A stretch of 64,000 nt of DNA from Opitutaceae bacterium (GTDB lineage: Bacteria; Verrucomicrobiota; Verrucomicrobiia; Opitutales; Opitutaceae): contig JAEUHC010000013.1 of assembly GCA_016794785.1 (NCBI GenBank), positions 1 through 64,000 on the forward strand, in the 5' to 3' direction. A program made the position numbers and the translations under genes. The stretch's first letter is position 1. Each line of letters starts with the position of its first letter. Below the pieces are notes generated by a model. It was not told the origin of the DNA and did no database searches. It was given only the letters and a program-made list of their open reading frames with translations. This document shows positions 1 to 9,389 of this stretch, one piece after another.

Positions 1-4
1 GCGT

Positions 5-2458
5 TCAGGGGCGCAGTTCGACCGAGTGCAGCTTCGCTCCGGGCAGAAACGGCGTCGGCTCGCCACGCACCCACGCCTCGTGTCCGGCGCGGAAGAACGG
101 CGACAGCGGATGCGCGCTCTGGCCGCCCGGCATGTGAAAGATGCCCTCTGCCTCGTGGCCGGGAGAGACGACGAGCCGTTCGCTCGCGCCGTTGCGCGGA
201 TTCTGGACCCGCGGCATGTCGGCGTCGCCCGGCAGCGGATCGCGCGGCATGTTCAGCCAGCGTCCCAGCCAGGGAAACGCATAGGTGAAGGGGTGCCGGA
301 TCTGCGCGGTGTTGCGCGCGCCCCAGGTGGCGCGGGCAGGTTTCACGCCTTCGCGGGCGAGCTCCGCATTGACATCGTCGGCGGCCGCGAGGAGCAGGTC
401 GTCCCACGATTCGTACTGCGGGCCCAGCAGGTGCAGCGGTTTCTCCCGCAGCAGCGACCACAAGGGCGTCTCGAGCAGGAGGTCCCGGTGGTCAAATTCC
501 GGATACCTTTCGACGCAGGGCGCGAAGATCGGGGCAAAGACGCGCTCGTGCACGGCGGCGCGGAACATCTTCACGAGCCGGAAGCTCACGGCGTCCACGG
601 TGGCGCGCCCTTCCCACTTTTCCGCCGCCGCCCGCAGCGCGGCGCGCGCGCTGTCCCGGGCCGTGGCTGCGGGAGTGAGAGTCTGGAGCAGCAGTCCGTG
701 CCACGGGGTCAGGAACAGCGCGCGATCATCGAGCAGGATTGCCAGGAGGTCGGTCGATCTCGCCTGCGCGAGCGTCGCGAGGCGGTCGCGGATCTGGGCG
801 GCGCGCGCGGGCCGCCGGTATGCGCCGTCGCCCAGTTTCGCCAGGGCGTCGCCGCCGACGTGCCGCTGGTTGCCGGACCACAGCCGGCCGGGGTGCACGG
901 TGTCCGGGCCGAAGACGACGGGAATCTCCGCCGCTGGCAGATAGCCATCCCACTTGCGATCGCCAAAGCCCCAGGTCACGGGCAGCCGGCCGTCGAAGCC
1001 CACGCGCTTCGGCACCCGGCCGGCGATGGTCCAGGCGACCGTGCCGGCACGGTCGGCGATCAGGATGTTCTGCGCCGGGATGCCCGCGCGGTGCGCGATG
1101 GCCACCGCCGCCGCCGTCGTGGTCGCACGCTCCAGGTCGAGCAGCGCGAAATTCGTCGCGTCGGGGTCGTGCGCGACCATGCGCAGGGCGAGCGGCAGGC
1201 CGCGGTCGTCGGCACCGACCACCGGACCCCAGACGGTCCAGTCGTAGTCGACCGAGACGGGTTTCTCGCCCTTGACCGGGATGACTTCCGTTCGCCGCTC
1301 CATCGGCACGAGTTCATCACGGCCGGGCACGCGATAGAGCGTATGCGCGATGCTGTTACGTTCGACGACCACGAGGTCGCCGGTGTCGATGCAGGAGTTG
1401 GTGAAGCCCCACGCGACCTGGCCGTTGCTGCCTGCCACGACCGCCGGCGTGCCGGGCAGCGTCACGCCCGTGACGGTGCGTCCCTCGGCTTCGATCGATG
1501 CGCGGTACCAGATGTTGGGCACGCCGTGGTCGAGGTGCATGTCGTTCGCCAGCATGCCCGCGCCCGAGGCCGTGAACGATCCGGCAAGGGCGATGGCGCT
1601 CGAACCGCGCATGAAATCGGGTTCGCGGGGTTGAAACGGAAACGCCTCGCGCTCCCGCCGCGGGCTGAGGTGGGTGAGCAGGGCGGGAGGCGTGGTCGCG
1701 CCCGGCATCGTGGCGCCGGTCTTCTTCGCGCGCAGGTTGATTATCCTGGGTCCCGGGATCGGGGCCGCCGGGGCCGTCGAGCCGTCGAGCGCCGCGTCGG
1801 CGGGGGTGGCGACCGGGGCGAAGAACGCGAGGGAATCGGCGCCGTATTCGTCGCGCAGCGCCATCAGCGTGCGCTCGTAACCGCCGTCCTCGAACTGCAG
1901 GTCGATCGTCATCGCATAGACGACCAGGACCGAGTCCTCCATGCGCCAGGGCACCGGCGGCTGGCGCAGCAGCAGGTATTCGAAGCTGCGTTCGCCGAGC
2001 GCCGCGACCCCGGCATTCACGCCTTCGCTGTAGGCCGCGAGGAGCGCGCGGTGGCCGGGCTCCAGGCGTTCGACCACCTGGCGGGCGAGCGCGCGGAAGC
2101 CGTGCATTCGGATGCGACGGTCGCGGGGCAGGGCGCGCGGACCGAAGAGCTCCGCGATTTCGCCCGCGGCGGAGCGGCGCAGCAGGTCCATTTGAAAAAA
2201 CCGCTCCTGGCCGTGCAGCCAGCCGAGCGCGCGCGCGGCATCGACGCGGCTCGCGGAGCGGACGGTCGGCACGCCGCGGGCGTCGCGGGTGACGGCGACC
2301 GGCCCGGAAAGTCCGGCCACGGTGGCGGTCCCGTCGAGCTGCGGCAGGCTGGCCCGCACGCGCCAGTGGATCCAGGCGAGCAGCAGTGCCGCCACCACGA
2401 CGAGGAGGCTGACGGCGCTGGCGAGCAGGCGCAGGCGTTGGGAGGCCGCGGGAGTCAT
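5..2458 (-). CDS. Penicillin acylase family protein (Ntn hydrolase)
   Basis: An 817-residue member of the penicillin/acyl-homoserine-lactone acylase family (S45, N-terminal nucleophile hydrolases), which hydrolyse amide bonds in beta-lactams, acylated amino acids or signal lactones. One hydrophobic segment at residues 10-30 suggests export or membrane anchoring. The alpha part carries the family motif GWLHGQERFFQMDLLRR (about 79-95). A short linker precedes Gly285-Ser286-Ser287, where autoproteolysis would expose Ser286 as the catalytic N-terminus of the beta chain. GAGMLANDMHLDH and the Asn-rich ARNTAQIRHPF region near the C-terminus also fit the family. Length is typical (750-850). The stop codon lies just inside the window edge. 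It lies 16 bases downstream of the DUF5069-kinase gene on the same strand, so they may be cotranscribed. The substrate cannot be told from sequence. Confidence 0.9.
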   Translation of the reverse strand: MTPAASQRLRLLASAVSLLVVVAALLLAWIHWRVRASLPQLDGTATVAGLSGPVAVTRDARGVPTVRSASRVDAARALGWLHGQERFFQMDLLRRSAAGEIAELFGPRALPRDRRIRMHGFRALARQVVERLEPGHRALLAAYSEGVNAGVAALGERSFEYLLLRQPPVPWRMEDSVLVVYAMTIDLQFEDGGYERTLMALRDEYGADSLAFFAPVATPADAALDGSTAPAAPIPGPRIINLRAKKTGATMPGATTPPALLTHLSPRREREAFPFQPREPDFMRGSSAIALAGSFTASGAGMLANDMHLDHGVPNIWYRASIEAEGRTVTGVTLPGTPAVVAGSNGQVAWGFTNSCIDTGDLVVVERNSIAHTLYRVPGRDELVPMERRTEVIPVKGEKPVSVDYDWTVWGPVVGADDRGLPLALRMVAHDPDATNFALLDLERATTTAAAVAIAHRAGIPAQNILIADRAGTVAWTIAGRVPKRVGFDGRLPVTWGFGDRKWDGYLPAAEIPVVFGPDTVHPGRLWSGNQRHVGGDALAKLGDGAYRRPARAAQIRDRLATLAQARSTDLLAILLDDRALFLTPWHGLLLQTLTPAATARDSARAALRAAAEKWEGRATVDAVSFRLVKMFRAAVHERVFAPIFAPCVERYPEFDHRDLLLETPLWSLLREKPLHLLGPQYESWDDLLLAAADDVNAELAREGVKPARATWGARNTAQIRHPFTYAFPWLGRWLNMPRDPLPGDADMPRVQNPRNGASERLVVSPGHEAEGIFHMPGGQSAHPLSPFFRAGHEAWVRGEPTPFLPGAKLHSVELRP

Positions 2459-2474
2459 GGGCGCAGGGGGCGGG

Positions 2475-3416
2475 TCACAGGCCGAGGGCGCGCCGGATCT
2501 CCGCGACGAGCTCGTCGGGGGTCCGCGTGATGTCGAGCGTCAGCGCGTTCCGGGGCGCCTCGAGGGTGTCGAACTGCGACTGGAGCATCGCCGGCTTCAT
2601 GAAGTGCTGGCGCTGTTTCATCCGGTCGAGGATCAGGGCGAAATCCCCCGTGAGGTGCACGAGCAGCACGCGCCTGGGGTCGGGAATCGCGGCGGCCCGG
2701 TAAGCCTCGCGCAGCGCGGAGCAGGTGACGATGGCGTTCTCGCCCCGCGCGAGGTGGTGCGCGAGGTGCGCGCGGATCGCCGCCAGCCAGGGCGCGCGGT
2801 CGGTATCATCCAATGGGATACCGGAGCTCATCTTCGCGACATTGGCCGGCGGGTGAAAGTCGTCCGCGTCACGAAAACTCCAGGTCAGCTGCGCCGCGAG
2901 CTTCTCGCCGACCGTCGTCTTGCCGCTGCCGGCCACGCCCATCAGGAGCACGGCGACCGGGTCGCGCAGTTCCCAGGCGCGGTTGACGACGGGATCGCGG
3001 CCCTCGTCGAAGTCGAGGTAGTCGAACATCGTCGTGATCGGCCGGTCCTCGAGCCGGCTTTCGGCGATGCGGCGCGCGAGTGTGCCGGCGCCGGGGTCGC
3101 GCCAGCAGCGTTTCATCATGAAACCGTTCCAGATCTCGCATTCCTCGTCGGTGCGGGGCCCGCCGCGCTGCTCGGCCCACTGCAGCAGTTCGAGGTCGCC
3201 GAGGTCGCCGGCGAGGGTCCGCGTCTTCAGGTCGTCGTAGGCGATGCGCAGGAAGCTGCAGCAGCGCTTGTCGAAACCCTGGCCGAGGTTCTCCGCGTAG
3301 TCGGCGACCGGCAGCTGGCCGGCAGCGTGCAGCCGGATCTTGTCGAGCATCCGGCCGAAATAGACGAGGCGACCCACGCGGGCGTAGGGGGTGCGGAGTC
3401 CGGGGACGTGAGGCAT
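2475..3416 (-). CDS. DUF5069 domain fused to gluconokinase-like kinase
   Basis: A 313-residue two-domain protein. Residues 1-135 match the DUF5069 pattern: the GRLVYFGRMLDKIRLH block, ADYAENLGQGFD, FLRIAYDDL, and EEC-EIWN near 91-97. DUF5069 has no known function. Residues 152-313 form a GntK-type P-loop kinase that would phosphorylate gluconate to 6-phosphogluconate. They show Walker A GVAGSGKTT (160-168), DADDFHPPANVAKMSSGIPL (183-202), the ALREAYR stretch after the second strand, and the QFDTLEAP lid motif that binds gluconate in GntK. Stand-alone gluconokinases are about 165-175 residues, so the kinase half is complete. It lies 16 bases upstream of the acylase gene. I infer that the N-terminal domain regulates or targets the kinase. 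Confidence 0.88.
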   Translation of the reverse strand: MPHVPGLRTPYARVGRLVYFGRMLDKIRLHAAGQLPVADYAENLGQGFDKRCCSFLRIAYDDLKTRTLAGDLGDLELLQWAEQRGGPRTDEECEIWNGFMMKRCWRDPGAGTLARRIAESRLEDRPITTMFDYLDFDEGRDPVVNRAWELRDPVAVLLMGVAGSGKTTVGEKLAAQLTWSFRDADDFHPPANVAKMSSGIPLDDTDRAPWLAAIRAHLAHHLARGENAIVTCSALREAYRAAAIPDPRRVLLVHLTGDFALILDRMKQRQHFMKPAMLQSQFDTLEAPRNALTLDITRTPDELVAEIRRALGL

Positions 3417-3550
3417 GGAGAGAGTCGAGGTAAGGTGTGGGACGCGAGCCGGGGAAGGCGGTTGCCGCCCGGCGCACGATGCTGGGCAAGAGCGTTCCCG
3501 GTCAGATTTCGAACATCAAACCTCAAACCTCGGCCCTCCCGCCCCCGCGC

Positions 3551-3838
3551 TCACTTCCGATACAACCGCCCATAGTACAGCCCCGTCGCCAGCACGCCCA
3601 GCAGCCAGGTCGGGAAATTCACCCACAGCTGGTGGAAGGGCACGGGATAATTCCGGCAGGCCCAGATGATCAGCACGTGTTTCACCGCGATCAGGATCCA
3701 GCAGGCGAGCATCATCCATTCGAGCCGCGGGTTCCGCGGCATCGGCCGGTGGACGCGCACGTCCTGGACGAACGCGTTCCGGTCGACCTCCGGGTGCGAT
3801 GGGCGCCCGGTGATCAACTGGAAGAGATTGGCGAACAT
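3551..3838 (-). CDS. Small two-helix membrane protein, hypothetical
   Basis: Starts at the ATG of MFANLFQLITGRP and encodes 95 residues. The longer upstream extension is low-complexity and runs into the divergent promoter region, so I rejected it. After a polar N-terminus come two hydrophobic segments (about 41-59 and 72-89), ending in a basic tail, GRLYRK. It therefore looks like a small inner-membrane hairpin protein. I recognise no family. It is divergent from the YdeP-like oxidoreductase and shares a 115-base intergenic region with it. Confidence 0.6.
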   Translation of the reverse strand: MFANLFQLITGRPSHPEVDRNAFVQDVRVHRPMPRNPRLEWMMLACWILIAVKHVLIIWACRNYPVPFHQLWVNFPTWLLGVLATGLYYGRLYRK

Positions 3839-3953
3839 GGGTGGGGCGGCACGATGGCTCCGTCGCGGACGAATTGCAAAGGCGGTCTGCAGCGCCTCCA
3901 ACCCCGTGGCGGCGCAGCATTGAACTGCGACCCGGGTTGAGCAGCGTGGAGCG

Positions 3954-6266
3954 ATGGCCGAGAACCCGCCGCCTGCCGCCCAACCGCCCCTGGAAACGAC
4001 GCCGCCGCGCCTGGCGACGCCGAGCGCGACGGCGGCCGGCCTCACGGCCGTGGCGAAGACCGCCCGGCTCGTGGGCCAGGTCGGGGCGGTGCGTGGCACG
4101 CGGTTGCTGCTCGAGGTGAATCAGGTCGACGGCTTCGACTGCCAGTCGTGCGCCTGGCCCAGCCCGGATGGGAATCGGCATGCGTTCGAGTTTTGCGAGA
4201 ACGGCGCCAAGGCGGTGGCCGACGAGGCGACGCCGCACCGGATTGGCCGGGACTTCTTCGCGCGCCGCAGCGTCGCCGAGCTCGCGACCCAGTCCGACCA
4301 CTGGCTCAACGCCCAGGGGCGGCTCGTCGAGCCGATGGTGCTCCGGCCCGGCGCCACCCATTATGCGCCGATCGCGTGGGACGAAGCCTTTCGGCTGATC
4401 GCGGACGAACTCCGGGCGCTGCCGACGCCCGATGCGGCGGCCTTCTACACCTCCGGCCGGACGAGCAACGAGGCGGCGTTCCTCTGGCAGCTCTTCGCGC
4501 GCGCCTTCGGCACGAACAACCTGCCCGACTGCTCGAACATGTGCCACGAATCGAGCGGCGTCGCGCTCAGCGAGAGCATCGGCATCGGCAAGGGCACGGT
4601 GACGCTCGCGGACTTCGAGCACGCCGAGGCGATCTTCGTCATCGGGCAGAACCCCGGGACGAACCACCCGCGGATGCTGTCGGCGCTGGCCGACGCGAAA
4701 GCCCGCGGGGCGAAGATCGTGTCGATCAACCCGCTGCCGGAAGTGGGCATCGAACGTTTCAAGAACCCGCAGGACTTCCTGCATCCGCTCAAGGCCTTCA
4801 AGACCCTGCTCGGCGAGGGGGCACGCCTGTCCGACCTCTGGCTGCAGCCGCGCATCGGCGGCGATCTCGCGCTGTTCAAGGGCCTGATGAAGGCGATGCT
4901 CGAGGCGGAGGACGCGCGGCCCGGCACGGTTTTCGACCCGGCGTTCATCCGTGAGCATACCCACGGATTCGAGGCGCTCGTGGCCGACCTGCGGTCTACG
5001 TCGTGGGACGACGTGGTGGCAGCCAGTGGCGTCGCGCTCGAGTCGATCCGGGCCGCGGCGGCGATCGCCGGCGCGTCGCGCGCCACGATTGCCTGCTGGG
5101 CGATGGGCCTGACGCAGCAGCCCGCCGCGGTGGCGACGATCCAGCAGGTGACGAACTTCCTCCTGCTCGGCGGACATCTCGGGCGGCGCGGCGCCGGCGT
5201 CTGTCCGGTGCGCGGCCATTCGAACGTGCAGGGCGACCGCACCATGGGCATCTGTGAGCGGATGCCGGAGGCCTGGCTGGACCGGCTCGACGCGGAGTTC
5301 GGCGTGCGCTCACCGCGTCACCACGGCCTGGATACGGTGGGGACCATTCGGGCCATGGCGGCGGACCGCGTCGGGGTGCTGGTCGCGATGGGCGGCAACT
5401 TCCTCTCGGCGACGCCCGACACCGAGTTCACCGCGGCGGCGCTCCGGCGCTGCCGGCTCACCGCCCACGTGGCGACCAAGCTGAACCGGGCTCACCTCGT
5501 CACCGGCCGGACGGCCCTGCTCCTGCCGTGCCTCGGCCGCACCGAGCGCGACCGGCAGGCGGGCGGAGAGCAGCTCGTCTCGACGGAGGACTCGATGGGC
5601 GTGATCAACGCGTCCCGTGGCCGGCTCGAACCCGCCGCGCCGACGCTGCTCAGCGAACCGGCGATCGTCTGCCGGCTGGCGCGGGCGGTGTTGGGGGAAA
5701 CGAGTCGAATCCCCTGGACGAAGTTCGAGGGCGACTACGACCTGGTCCGTGAACGGATCGCGCGGGTCGTGCCGGGTTTCGCGGACTACAACCGGCGGGT
5801 GCGCGAGGGGCCGTTCCATCTGCCGAATCCGCCGCGGGACGGGCGGGTGTGGCGGACGCGGACCGGCCGGGCGAATTTCACCGTGGCGCCGATTCCCGGC
5901 GGGGTGACCGGACCGGGCGAGTACCTGATGATGACCATTCGCACGCACGACCAGTTCAACACCACCGTGTACGGCCTCGATGATCGCTACCGCGGCGTGT
6001 TCGGGGGGCGCCGGGTCGTGTTCATGCACGAGGCTGACATCGCGGCCGCGGGCCTGCAGCAGGGGCAGCTCGTCGATCTCACCAACCGGCATGGCGGCGT
6101 GGAGCGCGTGGCCCGCGCGTTCATGGTCGCCCCGTATCGAATCCCGCGCGGCTGCGTGGCAACCTATTTTCCGGAGGCCAACGTGCTGGTGCCGATCGAC
6201 AGCGTGGCGGCGCGCAGCAATACGCCGACCAGCAAGTATGTCGTCGTGACCGTGCAGCCCGCATGA
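3954..6266 (+). CDS. YdeP/FdhF-like molybdopterin oxidoreductase, alpha subunit
   Basis: A 770-residue protein resembling the FdhF/YdeP family of bis-MGD molybdenum enzymes; E. coli YdeP, about 760 residues, is linked to acid resistance. The N-terminus has FDCQSCAWP with Cys63 and Cys66, where YdeP-type proteins keep a cysteine pair instead of the four-cysteine Fe-S motif of FdhF. The core follows: YAPIAWDEAF, FYTSGRTSNEAAFLWQLFARAFGTNNLPDCSNMCHESSG, and GQNPGTNHPRML with VSINPLPE binding the cofactor. The C-terminal dinucleotide-binding domain holds TIRTHDQFNTTVYGLDDRYRG. There is no Tat signal, so it is probably cytoplasmic. A GGAG lies just before the ATG. No accessory Mo genes are adjacent. 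The electron partner and substrate are unknown. Confidence 0.88.
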   Translation: MAENPPPAAQPPLETTPPRLATPSATAAGLTAVAKTARLVGQVGAVRGTRLLLEVNQVDGFDCQSCAWPSPDGNRHAFEFCENGAKAVADEATPHRIGRDFFARRSVAELATQSDHWLNAQGRLVEPMVLRPGATHYAPIAWDEAFRLIADELRALPTPDAAAFYTSGRTSNEAAFLWQLFARAFGTNNLPDCSNMCHESSGVALSESIGIGKGTVTLADFEHAEAIFVIGQNPGTNHPRMLSALADAKARGAKIVSINPLPEVGIERFKNPQDFLHPLKAFKTLLGEGARLSDLWLQPRIGGDLALFKGLMKAMLEAEDARPGTVFDPAFIREHTHGFEALVADLRSTSWDDVVAASGVALESIRAAAAIAGASRATIACWAMGLTQQPAAVATIQQVTNFLLLGGHLGRRGAGVCPVRGHSNVQGDRTMGICERMPEAWLDRLDAEFGVRSPRHHGLDTVGTIRAMAADRVGVLVAMGGNFLSATPDTEFTAAALRRCRLTAHVATKLNRAHLVTGRTALLLPCLGRTERDRQAGGEQLVSTEDSMGVINASRGRLEPAAPTLLSEPAIVCRLARAVLGETSRIPWTKFEGDYDLVRERIARVVPGFADYNRRVREGPFHLPNPPRDGRVWRTRTGRANFTVAPIPGGVTGPGEYLMMTIRTHDQFNTTVYGLDDRYRGVFGGRRVVFMHEADIAAAGLQQGQLVDLTNRHGGVERVARAFMVAPYRIPRGCVATYFPEANVLVPIDSVAARSNTPTSKYVVVTVQPA

Positions 6267-6276
6267 GCCCGACCCG

Positions 6277-6334
6277 GGAGCGCGGCCGCCCCCGGTCGCA
6301 TGAATCGGTAATGCGGCCGGGACGGCCGCGCTCC
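6277..6334. repeat. Intergenic twin-hairpin (REPIN-like) element, GGAG heads
   Basis: Two hairpins in inverted orientation follow the oxidoreductase gene. The left hairpin has head GGAG at 6277-6280 and stem GCGGCCG/CGGTCGC (6282-6299). The right has stem GCGGCCG/CGGCCGC (6313-6329) and the complementary head CTCC at 6331-6334. The arms also pair with each other over about 25 bases. The design is that of REP/BIME elements. It may also slow transcription out of the upstream gene. Confidence 0.65.
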
Positions 6335-6428
6335 GGGGCGGAAAAGTTCCATGATTCTCACCCTGGAAATTTGCGCCGATGATTCCACCCAGGGAACCTA
6401 AGCGGGGCGTTTTCCGTCAGAACTTCGC

Positions 6429-6953
6429 ATGAAAACCAGTCGTTTCCTCCTCCTTACGCTTCTGGGGGCGCTGCCGGCGGTGGCCGCGCAGGAGACCCCG
6501 CACAAGATCGTCGCCCGGGCCGAGGTGAACTTCTTCGAGCCGAAGAAATTTACCGACGTCAAGGACAGCTCGATGGGCGACTATGAACGCACCACGTATC
6601 TCGATCAGATCCGTGATCACCTGCTGGAGCAGGCCAAGTACTACGTGCCGGAAAACCACACCCTCGTCGTGACGTTCACCGACATCGACATGGCGGGCGA
6701 CTTCGAGCCCTGGCGCGGTCCGCGGTTTGATGACATCCGCATCGTGAAGGACATCTATCCGCCGCGCCTGGTCCTCACGTTCCAGCTGCGCGATGGTGAA
6801 GGCCACGTCGTCAAGGAGGGCCGCCGCGAACTGCGCGACCTCGCCTTCCTGATGAAGATCACCATGGCCTTCCGCGACGACCCGGTGCGGCACGAAAAAG
6901 GGCTGATCGATGACTGGCTCCGGGCGGAGTTCCCGCGCGTGCGCTCCAAGTAG
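6429..6953 (+). CDS. DUF3016 family secreted protein
   Basis: A 174-residue protein with a clear Sec signal peptide (MKTSRFLLLTLLGALPAVAAQ, cleavage after about residue 20). The mature part has the DUF3016 features: VNFFEPKKFTDVKDS, a TYLDQIRDHLLEQAKYYVPENHTLVVTFTDIDMAGDFEP block and a closing FLMKITMAFRDDPVRHEKGLIDDWLRAEF. The family is periplasmic and of unknown function. Length is typical. It stands alone between a palindromic element and an intrinsic terminator, so it is probably a single transcription unit. Confidence 0.85.
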   Translation: MKTSRFLLLTLLGALPAVAAQETPHKIVARAEVNFFEPKKFTDVKDSSMGDYERTTYLDQIRDHLLEQAKYYVPENHTLVVTFTDIDMAGDFEPWRGPRFDDIRIVKDIYPPRLVLTFQLRDGEGHVVKEGRRELRDLAFLMKITMAFRDDPVRHEKGLIDDWLRAEFPRVRSK

Positions 6954-6981
6954 ACGGGTGTAGGGGCGAGACGTTGGCGTC

Positions 6982-7025
6982 GGCCGCCGCGCGTTTGACA
7001 ATGCGCGCGGCCGTTTTTGTTTTTG
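6982..7025 (+). terminator. Rho-independent terminator after DUF3016 gene
   Basis: A GC stem (GGCCGC with bulge then GCG, pairing with CGCGCGGCC at 7003-7012) is followed by a U tract, tttttgttttt. It lies 30 bases after the DUF3016 stop and just before the S4-protein gene. Confidence 0.7.
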
Positions 7026-7029
7026 CGGC

Positions 7030-7419
7030 TTGAGCACTCCGCACGCTGCATCCGCCGGCCGGCTCGACAAGTGGCTGTGGGCCGTCCGCGTCTTCCGGAC
7101 CCGGAGTCTGGCGAGCGATGCGTGCCGCGCGGGGAGCGTCGCGGTGAATGAAATTCCTGCTAAACCCGCGCGTGAGGTGCGCGCCGGGGAGACCGTGACC
7201 GTGCAGCAGGGCCTGGTGCTGCGCACCCTGCGGGTGATGGATGTGCCCCGTTCGCGCGTGGGGCCGAAGTTGGTCGCCCAGTTTTGCACCGACCTCACTC
7301 CTCCCTCTGAAATCGCGCGCGCGAAGGAGCAGTCGGTGCAACATTTCCTGGCGCGGGAAAAGGGCAGCGGTCGACCGACCAAGCGCGACCGGCGGCTGCT
7401 CGACGACCTGTTCCGGTGA
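7030..7419 (+). CDS. hslR: S4-domain RNA-binding protein, Hsp15 (HslR)-like
   Basis: A 129-residue protein with an N-terminal S4 RNA-binding domain (about 10-70), including RLDKWLWAVRVFRTRSLASDACRAG and the SVAVNEIPAKPAREVRAGETVTV strand block. The basic tail reads KGSGRPTKRDRRLLDDLF, matching the Hsp15 ending. In E. coli Hsp15 binds stalled 50S subunits carrying nascent chains after heat shock. The TTG at 7030 is the only start giving the full S4 domain. Spacing from the upstream terminator is tight. Function is assigned by family only. Confidence 0.85.
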   Translation: MSTPHAASAGRLDKWLWAVRVFRTRSLASDACRAGSVAVNEIPAKPAREVRAGETVTVQQGLVLRTLRVMDVPRSRVGPKLVAQFCTDLTPPSEIARAKEQSVQHFLAREKGSGRPTKRDRRLLDDLFR

Positions 7420-7630
7420 ATTCCGCGGGTCCGGAGCCGGAACCGGCCGGTCCCGAATTCCCTTGCTTATGCCGGGTCCCCGTGCACGGTGACCTCGCTT
7501 CGTTAGAGAGAAAGCGTTAGGTGACAGTTTCTGGTGAGTCGTTGGCTGAGCGTTTGGCTTAAGTGATGATTTCGAAACCCAATAGTGGGAACGGACTGGC
7601 AGCGGACGGTCGATCTACGAGACATCACAG
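7420..7630 (+). promoter_or_regulatory. Long leader region of the RRM protein gene
   Basis: These 211 bases are noticeably less GC-rich in the second half (7500-7630) than the flanking genes and contain no convincing reading frame. Genes for glycine-rich RRM proteins in other bacteria are often cold-induced with long 5' leaders, so a promoter and structured leader here are plausible. I could not pick out convincing -35/-10 boxes. Confidence 0.25.
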
Positions 7631-8053
<423 letters not shown>

Positions 8054-8085
8054 GCCTTCGCTCTCTCACGAGACGATTTTTCGAG

Positions 8086-8117
8086 GGACGAAGCTCCTCC
8101 GGGGCTTCGTCCTTTTT
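8086..8117 (+). terminator. Rho-independent terminator after RRM gene
   Basis: A perfect 9-bp stem, GGACGAAGC (8086-8094) with GCTTCGTCC (8104-8112), is followed by TTTTT. It separates the RRM gene from the helicase gene 22 bases later; partial read-through would couple them. Confidence 0.9.
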
Positions 8118-8139
8118 CATTTCCAGTCCAGACCCAGCC

Positions 8140-9387
8140 ATGCCTTTCAAAGCTCTCAATCTCTCCGACTCCGTCCTTCGCGGTGTGCAAGCCGCCGGCT
8201 ACACTGATCCGACGCCCATTCAGCTGCGCGCCATCCCGGTCGTGCTCGGCGGAGGCGACCTCGTCGGCTCCGCGCAGACCGGCACCGGCAAGACCGCGGC
8301 CTTCGCGCTGCCCATCCTCACCCGTCTCGGCGCCCACCGCCGCGGCCAGCCGGCCCGCGTGCTCGTGCTTGAGCCCACGCGCGAACTCGCGGCGCAGGTC
8401 GAGACCGCTTTCCGCGACTTTGCCCGCTTCACGGACATCCGCGCGGTCGCCGTCTTCGGCGGCGTCGGCTACGGCGTGCAGCGCTCCGAACTGAAACGCG
8501 GCGTGGACATCATCGTCGCCACCCCGGGGCGCCTCGTCGATTTCCTCAAGACCGGCGAGATCACGCTCAAAGACATCTCGATCCTCGTGCTCGACGAAGT
8601 CGACCGGATGCTCGACATGGGCTTCCTGCCCGTGGTGAAGGACATCATCGCCCGCTGCCCAAAGAACCGGCAGACCCTCTTTTTCTCCGCCACCGTGCCG
8701 CCCGAGATCGCGGCCGTGGCCTCGTTCGCGCTGCGCAACCCGACGCGCGTCGAGTGCGGCGTGAACCGCTCGGTCAACAAGTCCGTCAACCACGCCATCT
8801 ACCCGGTGGCCTTTGATCAGAAGTTCGACTTGCTGGTCGGCCTCCTGCAGCAGACCAATTTCGACAGCGTGCTCGTCTTCTCCCGCACGAAGCACGGCGC
8901 CGACAAAATCGCGCGCCGCCTCAAGGACGCCAACCACTCGGTCGCCGTCCTGCACGCCAACCGCTCGCAGAACCAGCGCATCGAGGCCCTCAACGGCTTC
9001 AAGAGCGGCAAGTATGAGATCATGGTCGCCACCGACATCGCCGCGCGCGGCATCGACGTCGCCGGCGTGACCCACGTGATTAACTACGATGTGCCCGAGA
9101 ATCCCGAGGACTACGTCCACCGCATCGGCCGCACCGGCCGAGCGCAGGCCGTGGGCGACGCCTTCACCCTCGTGTCGCCGGAAAATTTCTCCGATCTCCG
9201 CGACATCGAGCGCTTCATCGGTCAAAAGATTCCCGAGCTGCGCCTCGAAGGTTTCAACTACCGCCCGATTGTGCCGCGCCCAGCGCCGCCTGAGGGCCAG
9301 GGTCAGCAACGGCGCGGCGGCCAAGGCGGCCAGCCCGGCGGAGGGCGCGGACGCCAGGGCCTGCGCCGGTTCGGCAGCCGGCGGTAG
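8140..9387 (+). CDS. DEAD-box ATP-dependent RNA helicase (RhlE-like)
   Basis: A 415-residue DEAD-box helicase that unwinds RNA using ATP. In order it has the Q motif (FKALNLSDSVLRGV... PTPIQ), motif I AQTGTGKT (45-52), motif Ia PTRELA, motif II DEVD (152-155), motif III SAT (183-185), and the second RecA domain with ATDIAARGIDV and HRIGRTGRA. The tail from about 385 is Gly/Arg/Gln-rich and basic, typical of RhlE-type RNA-anchoring tails. The alanine of DEAD is replaced by valine, which is seen in some active family members. It probably acts with the upstream RRM protein in RNA or ribosome remodelling. Confidence 0.93.
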   Translation: MPFKALNLSDSVLRGVQAAGYTDPTPIQLRAIPVVLGGGDLVGSAQTGTGKTAAFALPILTRLGAHRRGQPARVLVLEPTRELAAQVETAFRDFARFTDIRAVAVFGGVGYGVQRSELKRGVDIIVATPGRLVDFLKTGEITLKDISILVLDEVDRMLDMGFLPVVKDIIARCPKNRQTLFFSATVPPEIAAVASFALRNPTRVECGVNRSVNKSVNHAIYPVAFDQKFDLLVGLLQQTNFDSVLVFSRTKHGADKIARRLKDANHSVAVLHANRSQNQRIEALNGFKSGKYEIMVATDIAARGIDVAGVTHVINYDVPENPEDYVHRIGRTGRAQAVGDAFTLVSPENFSDLRDIERFIGQKIPELRLEGFNYRPIVPRPAPPEGQGQQRRGGQGGQPGGGRGRQGLRRFGSRR

Positions 9388-9389
9388 CC

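Noticed and set aside
26-2530. A plus-strand open frame of about 834 residues opposite the penicillin acylase
   Set aside because: Low-complexity Arg/Gly/His-rich translation with no motif; the opposite strand encodes a complete acylase.
6277-6334. The palindrome after the oxidoreductase gene as a simple Rho-independent terminator
   Set aside because: There is no U tract after either stem, and the double-hairpin design with heads matches the other repeat elements.
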